Positions 1-6,525 of a DNA stretch of 7,220 nucleotides are shown piece after piece (the first letter of the stretch is position 1; every line of letters starts with the position of its first letter). The translations under genes were made by a program, and so were the position numbers. The DNA is from Actinomycetota bacterium (GTDB taxonomy: Bacteria; Actinomycetota; Acidimicrobiia; Acidimicrobiales; Iamiaceae): contig JADGOP010000114.1 of assembly GCA_017882935.1 (NCBI GenBank), positions 1-7,220 on the forward strand. Reading direction: 5' to 3'. The notes beneath the pieces are model-generated. The model did no database searches, was not told the DNA's origin, and worked only from the letters and a program-made list of their open reading frames with translations.

Positions 1-74
1 CGGCCGCCGACCCGGTGGAGGCGGCGCTCACGTTCATCGGGCGCGCCCTGACGCTGCTGGCCGCCCCTCGCTGA
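1..74 (+). CDS. C-terminal fragment of an unidentified protein
   Basis: An open frame enters from the left edge and ends at TGA 72-74. The visible residues end in ALTFIGRALTLLAAPR, an amphipathic helix-like tail with third-position G/C bias typical of the neighbouring genes. A helical C-terminus of this kind would fit a TetR-type regulator or many other helical proteins, but 23 residues are too few to assign a family. The next gene starts 80 bases downstream with its own candidate promoter, so the two need not be co-transcribed. Confidence 0.5.
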   Translation, partial: AADPVEAALTFIGRALTLLAAPR

Positions 75-111
75 CCGGGCCGGGAGCCGAGCCGCCCCGG
101 CGCGCCCGCAC

Positions 112-117
112 TACCCT
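112..117 (+). promoter_or_regulatory. Candidate -10 box (TACCCT) of the hydrolase-kinase unit
   Basis: TACCCT fits the actinobacterial TAnnnT -10 pattern and lies 37 bases before the hydrolase ATG. It would give a 5' UTR of about 30 bases that carries the AAGGA ribosome-binding site. I see no convincing -35 hexamer upstream. The same hexamer occurs just before two other gene starts in this window. Confidence 0.4.
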
Positions 118-154
118 GTCGCACTCGCCGCCGACCCTCGACCAAGGACCACCG

Positions 155-946
155 ATGGCCCGCGTCCAGGCCAACGACATCACCATCAACGCCATCAAGC
201 TGGGCGATGGCCTCAGTGGGCCGTTGCCGCCGGTGGTGTTCGTGCACGGCCTGATCATGGACAACCTGTCGAGCTACTACTACACGGTGGCCCCGGCGAT
301 CTCGACCGAGACCGAGGTCGTGCTCTACGACCTCCGCGGCCACGGCCTCACCGACCGGCCCGCCACCGGGTACACGCTCGACGACGCCCTCGACGACCTC
401 GAGGGGCTCCTGGCCACGCTCCACGTGCCCACCCCCGTGGTCCTCGTGGGCAACAGCGTCGGGGGAACCATCGCGCTGCACGCCGCGATCACCCGACCCG
501 AGCTGGTGGCCGGCATCGGTCTCATCGAGGCGCACCCGGTGGTCGAGGGGTGGGGCGACCACCTCATGGCCGACATCGAGGAGCTCGTCGCCGGCTTCGA
601 CGAGCCCGGCGTCCGCGAGTTCATCACCGGCGAGGGTGGGCGCAAGCTCAAGCGCATGGCCGGCGTGTGCGAGGACATGGTCACCAAGACCAGCCTCCCC
701 GCCGACCTCCGGGCGGCCACCGTCATGGACGCCGAGCTGCTCGGCCGCATCCGCTGCCCGGCTCTGCTGCTCTACGGCGAGGCCTCCGACATCCTCGACC
801 GGGCCGAGCTGCTGGCCGCCGCGATCCCCGGCGCCGAGCTGCGCATCCTCGACGGCTGCTCCCACTCGGTGCTGATGGAGGCCCCGGAGGAGATCGGGGA
901 GCAGCTGCACGAGTGGCTCGGGTCGCTGCCCGTGACCTCCGCATGA
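155..946 (+). CDS. Alpha/beta-fold hydrolase (esterase/lipase-like)
   Basis: This 263-residue protein has the usual length and motif order of single-domain alpha/beta hydrolases. FVHGL (29-33) is the oxyanion-hole strand-loop, DLRGHG (59-64) follows strand 4, and GNSVGG (99-104) is the nucleophile elbow with Ser101. Asp212 in YGEASD is the likely acid, and His237 in CSHS completes the triad. A variable cap lies at about 128-195. The catalytic set looks complete, so ester, thioester or similar hydrolysis in the cytoplasm is expected; no signal peptide is seen and the substrate cannot be told. The ATG is supported by AAGGA at 144-148, six bases upstream. The stop overlaps the next start as ATGA, so the downstream kinase-fold gene is probably translationally coupled and functionally linked. 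Confidence 0.9.
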   Translation: MARVQANDITINAIKLGDGLSGPLPPVVFVHGLIMDNLSSYYYTVAPAISTETEVVLYDLRGHGLTDRPATGYTLDDALDDLEGLLATLHVPTPVVLVGNSVGGTIALHAAITRPELVAGIGLIEAHPVVEGWGDHLMADIEELVAGFDEPGVREFITGEGGRKLKRMAGVCEDMVTKTSLPADLRAATVMDAELLGRIRCPALLLYGEASDILDRAELLAAAIPGAELRILDGCSHSVLMEAPEEIGEQLHEWLGSLPVTSA

Positions 947-1935
947 CCACCCACCACTACCCGCTCTGGATGCAGGTCGCGCCCGGCGCAGCGGGCGACG
1001 TCCTGCCCGATGCCGCAGCCGAGCAGCTGCGCGACGACCTCGCCGCCCACCTCGGTGCCGCCGTCACCTTCACCGAGCCGCCCTGCCGCCTCGACAGCTC
1101 GTTCGGCCCCTTCGCCGTGGGCTGCCGGCTGGATGCCTCCGCAGGGCTTCCCGACGGGTGGGACGCCTCGCTCGTGCTGCGTGCCGAAGGCGCTGCGGCC
1201 GAGGCCGCCGTGCTCGACGCCGCGGCGCACCTGCCGTGCCGCGTGCCCGCGCTGGTGGCCCCCGCCGTGCCCGTCTCCGACGACCTGGGCGGCAGCGTGC
1301 TGGTCGCCGCCTGGCCCGACGGCACCGACTTCGTCGAGATCATCGGCCGCGACCCCGACCGGGCACGCGACCTCTTCCAGCGCCTCGCCCGCACGCAGGC
1401 GGCGCTGCACGACGCCGGCAGCGCGCAGGTCGCCCCGGGGGTGCCGGTGTTCGACCTGGCGGCGGAGCTCGACGCCCTCGGTCCGGCGTTCCTGGCCGAG
1501 GCCGGCTGGCTGCGCGCCAACGCGCCCACACCCGCCGGCGACCCCGTGCTCTGCCACGGGGGGCTCACGCCGCTGGTCGCCAGCCTCGAGGCCGACGACG
1601 ACGCCACACCCTTCACGGTGCGCAACTGGTCGGCCGCGGTGCTCGCCGAGCCCGAGCTCGACCTCGGCTGGTCGCTCCTCAGCTTCTGGATCGCCCCGTT
1701 CTTCGCCAACACCCGCAGCGAGCGTCGGGGCATGATCATGATCCGCGATGGGCTGGCCAACCTGTTCCGCACGGGGTACGAGGCCGCCCGGCCCGTCGAC
1801 GCCGAGCGGGTGCGCTACTGGCAGGCGTTCCACGCCGCCCGCGGCGCCGCCCGGGCGCTCGCCGACCCCGGCTCGATGCCCGACGAGGTCGGCCCGAACC
1901 TGCGCAAGCGGTTCGCCAAGCTCACCCGCCGCTGA
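943..1935 (+). CDS. APH-fold phosphotransferase-like protein, probable pseudokinase
   Basis: The 330 residues resemble the aminoglycoside/choline phosphotransferase (APH) fold. An N-lobe strand SLVLR (76-80) is followed by a helix AEAAVLDAAAHLP (86-98), a hinge-like VLVAAWPDGTDF (119-130), and a C-lobe. Where active family members have HGDxxxxN, this protein has HGGLTPLVA (205-213), so the catalytic Asp and the metal-binding Asn are missing. Where they have a metal-binding Asp-Trp, it has Asn228-Trp229 in VRNWSAAV. The structural PELDLGW segment (237-243) is kept. The alignment is by eye, but loss at three key sites suggests no normal phosphotransfer; it may bind a ligand or regulate a partner. 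The ATG at 943 lies inside the hydrolase stop (ATGA) and no strong ribosome-binding site is seen, which implies coupling. The reading frame stays open far upstream, but there it overlaps the hydrolase gene antisensically to no coding signal, so the ATGA start is preferred. Confidence 0.8.
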   Translation: MTTHHYPLWMQVAPGAAGDVLPDAAAEQLRDDLAAHLGAAVTFTEPPCRLDSSFGPFAVGCRLDASAGLPDGWDASLVLRAEGAAAEAAVLDAAAHLPCRVPALVAPAVPVSDDLGGSVLVAAWPDGTDFVEIIGRDPDRARDLFQRLARTQAALHDAGSAQVAPGVPVFDLAAELDALGPAFLAEAGWLRANAPTPAGDPVLCHGGLTPLVASLEADDDATPFTVRNWSAAVLAEPELDLGWSLLSFWIAPFFANTRSERRGMIMIRDGLANLFRTGYEAARPVDAERVRYWQAFHAARGAARALADPGSMPDEVGPNLRKRFAKLTRR

Positions 1936-1956
1936 CCGAGCAGCGCCGCCACCACC

Positions 1957-2008
1957 CGTTCTGGGTGGGAATCGGCGTGCCAGGGCACGCCGATTCCCAC
2001 CCAGAACG
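1957..2008. terminator. Perfect 24-bp hairpin, probable bidirectional terminator
   Basis: Arms 1957-1980 and 1985-2008 are exact reverse complements with a 4-base loop CAGG. The left arm contains GGGTGGGAATCGGCGTGC. It sits almost midway between the stop codons of two convergent genes, 21 bases after the plus-strand stop and 23 bases from the minus-strand stop, as expected for a shared terminator. Neither side has a T tract, so it would be an L-shaped or I-shaped GC-rich terminator of the kind described in actinobacteria. It could also be a copy of a dispersed palindromic repeat. Confidence 0.8.
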
Positions 2009-2031
2009 CGGAGGGAGAGGGCTCCGGCCGG

Positions 2032-2967
2032 TCAGGTGCCGGCGAGCTCGGCGACGACGGGGGCCACGGCCTCGAGCGCGGGGCCCTGGACGACCCAGTA
2101 GGAGACGTCCCAGCGGTCGCGCCAGCGGCGGAGGTCGTCGGCGATCTGGGCGCTGGTGCCGATCCAGACGTGCGGCGAGTCGGCGAGCTCCTCGGCGCTG
2201 AGGCCGAAGCGGGGCGCCAGCTTGGTCAGCAGGTTCCCGCGGTCGTCGGTGACGATGACGGCGAACACCAGCATGTTGAGCTCGAGGTCGTCGAAGCGGT
2301 CGCCGGCGCCCTGGCGCACCCACTCCAGCTTGCGGTCGGTGATGCCGGGCGCCATGTCGCGGCCGGCGTCCTCGTCGACGTTGCCGCTGCGGATGGCGGG
2401 GTTGACGCCCACGATGTCGGCCTCCCGCCCGGCCAGGCGCAGCACCCGGGGCGCACCGCCACCGATGAGGAACGGCGGGTGCGGCTGCTGCACCGGCCTG
2501 GGCAGACCGTCGAGGCCGGTGATCGTGTAGTGCTCGCCCGAGAACGAGGTGGGACCCTCGGCGAAGAGGCCCTTCATGACGGTGATGGCCTCCTCGAGCC
2601 GGTCGATCCGCACGCCCGCGCGGTCGTGCGGGATGCCGGACTGGTCGTAGTCGGAGTTCATCCACCCCGCGCCCAGCCCGAACTCGACCCGGCCACCCGA
2701 CAGCACGTCGAGGCTGGCGATCTCCTTGGCGAGCAGCACGGGGTGGCGGTAGTCGTTGTCGAACACCAGCGAGCCCACCCGCAGGTCGGTGGTGGCGGCA
2801 GCGGCGGCGGTGAGCGCGGGGATCGGCGCCAGCTGGTCGCCGAAGTGGTCGGGCACGAAGACCGAGCTGTACCCCAGCTCCTCGGCTTGCCGCACCTGGC
2901 CCAACCAGTCGGTTCCCGTCCCTCCGGAGAGCTGGACCCCGAAGCGGAAGGCGCGGCGGTGGGACAT
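2032..2967 (-). CDS. LLM-class F420-dependent oxidoreductase
   Basis: This 311-residue protein matches the bacterial luciferase-like TIM-barrel family. It has an FRFGVQL start strand (7-13), QAEELGYSSVFVPDHF (27-42), then LDVLSGGRVEFGLGAGW (86-102), the conserved block near the cofactor site, and PPFLIGGGAPRVLRLAG (164-180). Length and block order fit the TIGR03621-like group typified by MSMEG_2516, in which coenzyme F420 rather than FMN is the expected hydride carrier; that cofactor call is from the family and not from a residue I can prove. The substrate is unknown. No Shine-Dalgarno sequence precedes the ATG, but a TACCCT box ends seven bases before it, suggesting a leaderless mRNA. It is transcribed divergently from the PBP gene and ends at the shared hairpin. 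Confidence 0.9.
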   Translation of the reverse strand: MSHRRAFRFGVQLSGGTGTDWLGQVRQAEELGYSSVFVPDHFGDQLAPIPALTAAAAATTDLRVGSLVFDNDYRHPVLLAKEIASLDVLSGGRVEFGLGAGWMNSDYDQSGIPHDRAGVRIDRLEEAITVMKGLFAEGPTSFSGEHYTITGLDGLPRPVQQPHPPFLIGGGAPRVLRLAGREADIVGVNPAIRSGNVDEDAGRDMAPGITDRKLEWVRQGAGDRFDDLELNMLVFAVIVTDDRGNLLTKLAPRFGLSAEELADSPHVWIGTSAQIADDLRRWRDRWDVSYWVVQGPALEAVAPVVAELAGT

Positions 2968-2974
2968 GGGCAGC

Positions 2975-2980
2975 AGGGTA
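2975..2980 (-). promoter_or_regulatory. Candidate -10 box of the LLM oxidoreductase gene, leaderless
   Basis: On the minus strand this reads TACCCT, followed by seven bases and then the ATG at 2967. That spacing would place the transcription start at or next to the initiation codon. The absence of any Shine-Dalgarno-like sequence agrees with leaderless translation. No clear -35 hexamer is visible. Confidence 0.45.
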
Positions 2981-2984
2981 ACGT
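2979..2984 (+). promoter_or_regulatory. Candidate -10 box of the PBP gene, leaderless or near-leaderless
   Basis: TAACGT fits TAnnnT and ends nine bases before the GTG at 2994. It shares its TA dinucleotide with the opposing minus-strand box, so the two promoters would compete for the same DNA. The spacers on the two sides extend into the opposite coding sequence. This is weaker than the minus-strand box because the hexamer match is minimal. Confidence 0.3.
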
Positions 2985-2993
2985 CGGATCCGC

Positions 2994-5300
2994 GTGCACG
3001 TCTTCGGTCGAACCCTGTCCCAGGTCACCCGCCTGCTGCTGATCGTGGCGATCGGCGTGGGAGCGATCGTGCTCTCCGTCGTGGCCCTCGGCCCGGGTGC
3101 CCGTGAGCTGACGCGGGCCACCTCGTTCACCGACGACCCGGTCGAGCTGCCGGTGCTCGGCGGCACCTCGGTGATGTACGACCGATACGGCAAGCCGCTG
3201 CAGAGCTTCGAGGCCGAGAAGCGCGACGTGGTCACGCTCGACAAGATCCCGCCCACGGTCATCGAGTCGGTCCTGGCCGTCGAGGACAGCGGCTTCTACC
3301 GCCACGGCCCGGTCGACGCCCGGTCCATCCTCCGCGCGGCCCGCACCAACGTCGACTCCGGCGGCGCTCAGCAGGGCGGCTCCACCATCACCCAGCAGGT
3401 CATCAAGACGAGCATCACCGGCAGCAAGCGCACCGTGCGCCGCAAGCTGAGCGAGGCCCGGCTGGCCACGCAGCTCGAGAAGCAGATGACCAAGGACCAG
3501 ATCCTCGAGCGCTACCTCAACATCATCTACCTGGCCAACAACTCCTACGGCGTGCAGGCCGCCGCGCAGAGCTACTGGGGCGTCGACGTCGGCAAGCTCG
3601 ACTGGGCGCAGGGTGCGCTGCTCGCCGCCCTCATCCGCAACCCCAACGGCTACGACCCCCTCCGCCACCCGGTGGCGGCCCGCACCCAGCGACGCCTCGC
3701 GCTGCGGCGCCTCGTGACCACCGGCCGGCTGAGCCAGGCCGACGCCGACCGCGCCAACAAGGAGCCGCTGCCGAAGGCCCTGCACATCGTCACCAACCGC
3801 GTCGACGACTACTTCGTGCAGGAGGTCGAGGACCGGCTGCTGAACAAGACCAACGCGGACACCGTCGAGGGCCACGCCCTGGGCAAGACCTACAAGGAGC
3901 GCTACAACGCCTTCTTCCGCGGCGGGCTGCGGATCTACACCACCTACGACCCCGCCGCTCAGGCCGCCGCGATCCAGGCACGGCAGCAGTCCAACGTCCC
4001 GGGTGGCATGCAACCCAACGGCACCTTCTACCTGCCCGACTACGTCGACCCCACCAACGGCAAGGTGTACCCGCAGTTCGGCACCATGGCGATCGTCTCC
4101 ATCGAGCCGTCGAGCGGCGCGGTGCGGGTGCTCCTCGGCGGGCCCGGCCTGTCCAAGACGAACCGGTACGACATCGCCACCAGCCGGATCGGCAAGACCC
4201 CGGGCTCCTCGTTCAAGACGTTCGTGCTGGCCGCGGCGATGGAGCAGGGCTACGTGCCGAGCGACCTCATCAGCGGTGGCAGCCCGTGCGGCTTCCAGCC
4301 CGACGACCCGCGCTACGTGAACCCCACCCGGCCGAGCACGCTCGTGGCGTACCAGCCCGTCCACAACTACGGCGGTGAGGGCGGGGGCGTCGAGCCGCTC
4401 ACGAACCAGACGATGGTGTCGTCGAACTGCGCGTTCGCCCAGCTCGGCCAAGTGGTGGGCCTCCGCAAGGTCGACGAGGTGGCGAAAGCGATGGGCCTCG
4501 GCAACTGCACCACCATGGACCCCTCCTACAAGCCGTCGACGGCGCGCTGCCTCAATGCGTGGCGGGGGCAGCAGGCCTTCGGTGAGACCATCAGCGTCAC
4601 GCCGCTCGACATGGCCGACAGCTACGCCACCATCGCCAACGACGGCGTCCACAACGACGCCTACTTCGTCGACCGCATCGCCGACCGCACCGGCCACATC
4701 GTCTGGGCCCACCCGAGCGCGCCCCAGCGGGCGATGTCGATCCAGTCGGCCCGCCTCGTCACCCAGATCCTCCAGGCGAACGTGCAGGGCGGAACCGGCA
4801 CCGCGGCGCAGCTCTCGTCGGGCCAACCCTCCGCCGGCAAGACGGGCACCACCGAGAACGCCAACAACCTCTGGTTCGTCGGCTACACGCCACAGCTCAC
4901 CACGGCAGTGTGGATCGGCAGCGGCGGCACGGCCGAGGTCCCGATCGCGGGCGGTGGCGCCACCGGTGGCGTCTACGCGGCGTACTCCTGGAACCTCTTC
5001 ATGTCGGCCGTGCTCGCAGGGCAGCCCGTCGTCCCGTTCCCGGCACCGAAGCCCACGCGACAGGGTTTCGTGCTGACCATGACCCCGGCGGACGGCTCGC
5101 CGCTGCAGCTCACCGACGCCGAGGCCGTCACGCTCGACCAGAAGCCCGTCACCGGCACGGGCACCGACAACGGGACGGGCACCGGAACCGGAAGCGGCAC
5201 CGGGACCGGCACCGGGACCGGGACCGACTCGGGCTCCACGTCGACCGGCACACCCCCCTCGTCGACGGCTCCGCCGATCACCTCGTACCCTCCCCACTGA
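2994..5300 (+). CDS. Class A penicillin-binding protein (glycosyltransferase + transpeptidase)
   Basis: This is a bifunctional peptidoglycan synthase of 768 residues, polymerising lipid II and cross-linking stem peptides outside the membrane. A short cytoplasmic N-terminus precedes one membrane anchor at about 14-33. The GT51 domain (about 60-250) has VEDSGFYRHG (96-105) with catalytic Glu97, GGSTITQQ (128-135), RKLSEARLATQLE (150-162) and LERYLNIIYL (171-180). The transpeptidase domain has all three motifs: SSFK (Ser405 nucleophile, Lys408), SSN (476-478) and KTG (616-618). Four cysteines (432, 479, 505, 519) lie in the exported domain. A Thr-Gly repeat and a Ser/Thr/Pro-rich tail end the protein; no PASTA domain is seen. 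GTG 2994 is the first start after the in-frame stop TAA at 2979-2981 and leaves the anchor intact. The stop overlaps the Zn-ribbon start (TGATG). Confidence 0.95.
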   Translation: MHVFGRTLSQVTRLLLIVAIGVGAIVLSVVALGPGARELTRATSFTDDPVELPVLGGTSVMYDRYGKPLQSFEAEKRDVVTLDKIPPTVIESVLAVEDSGFYRHGPVDARSILRAARTNVDSGGAQQGGSTITQQVIKTSITGSKRTVRRKLSEARLATQLEKQMTKDQILERYLNIIYLANNSYGVQAAAQSYWGVDVGKLDWAQGALLAALIRNPNGYDPLRHPVAARTQRRLALRRLVTTGRLSQADADRANKEPLPKALHIVTNRVDDYFVQEVEDRLLNKTNADTVEGHALGKTYKERYNAFFRGGLRIYTTYDPAAQAAAIQARQQSNVPGGMQPNGTFYLPDYVDPTNGKVYPQFGTMAIVSIEPSSGAVRVLLGGPGLSKTNRYDIATSRIGKTPGSSFKTFVLAAAMEQGYVPSDLISGGSPCGFQPDDPRYVNPTRPSTLVAYQPVHNYGGEGGGVEPLTNQTMVSSNCAFAQLGQVVGLRKVDEVAKAMGLGNCTTMDPSYKPSTARCLNAWRGQQAFGETISVTPLDMADSYATIANDGVHNDAYFVDRIADRTGHIVWAHPSAPQRAMSIQSARLVTQILQANVQGGTGTAAQLSSGQPSAGKTGTTENANNLWFVGYTPQLTTAVWIGSGGTAEVPIAGGGATGGVYAAYSWNLFMSAVLAGQPVVPFPAPKPTRQGFVLTMTPADGSPLQLTDAEAVTLDQKPVTGTGTDNGTGTGTGSGTGTGTGTGTDSGSTSTGTPPSSTAPPITSYPPH
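5151..5225 (+). repeat. In-frame Thr-Gly codon repeat in the PBP tail
   Basis: Imperfect six-base units of the type ACCGGN encode alternating Thr-Gly at PBP residues 720-744, interrupted by Asp725-Asn726 and Ser734. Because the unit is two codons, slippage would change tail length without breaking the frame. The repeat leads into a Ser/Thr/Pro-rich end, so it probably forms a flexible linker in the cell wall and may be glycosylated. Confidence 0.85.
5286..5291 (+). promoter_or_regulatory. Candidate internal -10 box before the Zn-ribbon gene
   Basis: TACCCT lies inside the last codons of the PBP gene, and eight bases separate it from the ATG at 5300. The spacing is nearly the same as at the LLM oxidoreductase gene. 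It could give a leaderless transcript independent of the PBP promoter. The stretch between box and ATG is pyrimidine-rich with no Shine-Dalgarno sequence. It may still be chance within coding sequence. Confidence 0.35.
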
Positions 5301-6010
5301 TGACCGACCTCGAACAGCTCCTCACCGTCCAGGCCCACGACACCCAGACCGACCAGCTGCGGCACAAGCGGGCCACCCTGCCCGAGCGGGCCCGGGCCGC
5401 CGAGCTCAAGGTCGTGCTCGGCGACCTCGCCCGCGAGCTCGAGGTCCAGGACGCCACGCGGGCCGACCTCGCCCGGGAGCTGAAGAAGCGCGAGGACGAG
5501 CTGGCGCTGCTCGAGGAGAAGATCAAGAAGGAGGACGCCACCCTCTACGGGGGCGGCGTGTCGAACCCCCGCGAGCTGCAGGCGCTCCAGGACGAGATCG
5601 CCGGCATGAAGCGCCGCGTGTCCACCATCGAGGACGCGGTGCTCGAGCTGCTCGAGCGGCTCGAGCCGGTCGAGGTCGAGGTCGCGACCCTGGAGACCCG
5701 GCGCACCGAGAACAGCGACGAGCTGGCGCGGGTCCAAGCCGCCCTCACCGTCGCCGAGGCCGAGCTCGACGTCGAGCTCGATGCCGTCGCCGCCGAGCGG
5801 GCGAGGGCGGCCGCGGGCATCCCCGACGCGTTGCTCGCCGAGTACACGCAGCTGCGCACGCACGGTGGGGTCGGGGTGGCCCGCCTCAGCGGCAACCGCT
5901 GCGAGGGCTGTCACCTCACCATGGCCGCCGCCGAGGTCGAGCGCATCAAGCGCTCCGGTCCCGACGAGGTGGCGCACTGCGAGGAGTGCGGCCGGATCCT
6001 GGTGCACTGA
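5300..6010 (+). CDS. Coiled-coil C4 zinc-ribbon protein (DUF164 / CT398 / HP0958 family)
   Basis: The 236-residue protein starts with LEQLLTVQAHDTQTDQL (4-20), then a long Glu/Leu/Arg-rich coiled coil (about 30-170) broken by the family hallmark YGGGVSNPRELQALQDEI (83-100). A C-terminal zinc ribbon has Cys201-x2-Cys204 and Cys227-x2-Cys230. Related proteins form a hooked coiled-coil hairpin; Helicobacter pylori HP0958 binds RpoN and flaA mRNA, and a nucleic-acid or protein scaffold role is possible here, but the actinobacterial function is not settled. The ATG overlaps the PBP stop (TGATG), implying coupling, and a TACCCT box sits eight bases upstream. The frame is open further upstream, but that part runs inside the PBP gene and has no family similarity. 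In Mycobacterium tuberculosis the family member Rv2229c also neighbours a histidine-phosphatase gene. Confidence 0.9.
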   Translation: MTDLEQLLTVQAHDTQTDQLRHKRATLPERARAAELKVVLGDLARELEVQDATRADLARELKKREDELALLEEKIKKEDATLYGGGVSNPRELQALQDEIAGMKRRVSTIEDAVLELLERLEPVEVEVATLETRRTENSDELARVQAALTVAEAELDVELDAVAAERARAAAGIPDALLAEYTQLRTHGGVGVARLSGNRCEGCHLTMAAAEVERIKRSGPDEVAHCEECGRILVH

Positions 6011-6011
6011 G

Positions 6012-6515
6012 TTGCTGCTCTGGTTCGCCGGAGGTTCGTTCGTGGCGGTCTGGGCGGTGTTCCGGAGCCCCGCGCTCGACTACCGGCTCGTGATGCTCGG
6101 CGCGATCCTCCCGTTGGGCGACCTGGTGTACGGGGGAGCCCGGCCGCTGCACACCCTCCTCGCCTGCGTCGTGGTGCTGCTGGCGGTGATGCTGGCCACG
6201 CGGGACCGCCGGCTGATCCGGCGCCAGTGGCTCGGGCTGCCGATCGGCATGTTCCTGCACCTCGTGCTCGACGGGGTGTGGACAAGGGCGCACCTGTTCT
6301 GGTGGCCCCTCTTCGGCACCTCGTTCGGAACCGGGCACGCGCCCGAGCTGACCCGCGGGGTCGACGTGGACCTGCTGCTCGAGGTGCTGGGTGCGTTGGC
6401 GTTGGTGTGGGCGTGGCGACGGTTCAAGCTCGCCGACCCCGTCCGCCGCCGCCGCTTCCTCCACACCGGGCAGCTGTCGCGCGATCTGATGCGCGGGCCC
6501 GAGGCGGGCATGTGA
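6012..6515 (+). CDS. Small multi-pass membrane protein, YdjM/PF04307-like hydrolase-type
   Basis: From TTG 6012 the product is 167 residues with hydrophobic segments at about 1-17, 26-40, 46-63, 74-90 and 119-136, followed by an Arg-rich cytoplasmic-looking tail. RPLHTLLA (44-51) and HLVLDGVW (83-90) followed by FWWPLFG (96-102) recall the His/Asp pattern of the YdjM-type 'metal-dependent hydrolase' membrane family, but the match is by eye and the activity is unproven. The TTG comes one base after the Zn-ribbon stop, which suggests coupled initiation. GTG 6042 or ATG 6093 are alternatives, but they would remove all or much of the first hydrophobic segments. The upstream part of this open frame overlaps the Zn-ribbon gene and is not credible as coding. 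It lies between the Zn-ribbon and histidine-phosphatase genes in the same cluster. Confidence 0.7.
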   Translation: MLLWFAGGSFVAVWAVFRSPALDYRLVMLGAILPLGDLVYGGARPLHTLLACVVVLLAVMLATRDRRLIRRQWLGLPIGMFLHLVLDGVWTRAHLFWWPLFGTSFGTGHAPELTRGVDVDLLLEVLGALALVWAWRRFKLADPVRRRRFLHTGQLSRDLMRGPEAGM

Positions 6516-6525
6516 GGCTGTCGGG

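Noticed and set aside
79..101. Possible stem (GCCGGG with CCCGGC) after the first partial gene
   Set aside because: Only six pairs around an 11-base loop; such stems are common by chance at this GC content, so it is not called a terminator.
550..942. N-terminal extension of the pseudokinase frame inside the hydrolase gene
   Set aside because: The extension is His/Arg/Gly-rich out-of-frame translation of hydrolase coding DNA; the APH-like similarity begins only after ATG 943.
772..1833. Long minus-strand open frames opposite the hydrolase and pseudokinase genes
   Set aside because: Composition is dominated by Gly, Arg, Ala and Val without domain motifs, and the plus-strand products are convincing protein families with a normal ATGA junction.
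1922..3262. Longer minus-strand frame overlapping the oxidoreductase gene
   Set aside because: It is a different frame from the recognised LLM protein, Arg/Pro-rich, and it runs across the hairpin and the divergent promoter gap.
5151..5225. Repeat tract considered as a CRISPR or non-coding tandem array
   Set aside because: The units are six bases, have no spacers and stay in the PBP frame as Thr-Gly codons.
2658..5297. Very long minus-strand open frame opposite the PBP gene (about 879 codons)
   Set aside because: It is the antisense shadow of a gene with all GT51 and transpeptidase motifs; the translation is low-complexity Arg/Gly/Val/Asp-rich with no recognisable domain, as expected in GC-rich DNA.
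4910..5299. N-terminal extension of the Zn-ribbon frame into the PBP gene
   Set aside because: The extra residues are His/Arg/Asp-rich shadow sequence over the PBP tail; the family-like sequence starts right at ATG 5300.
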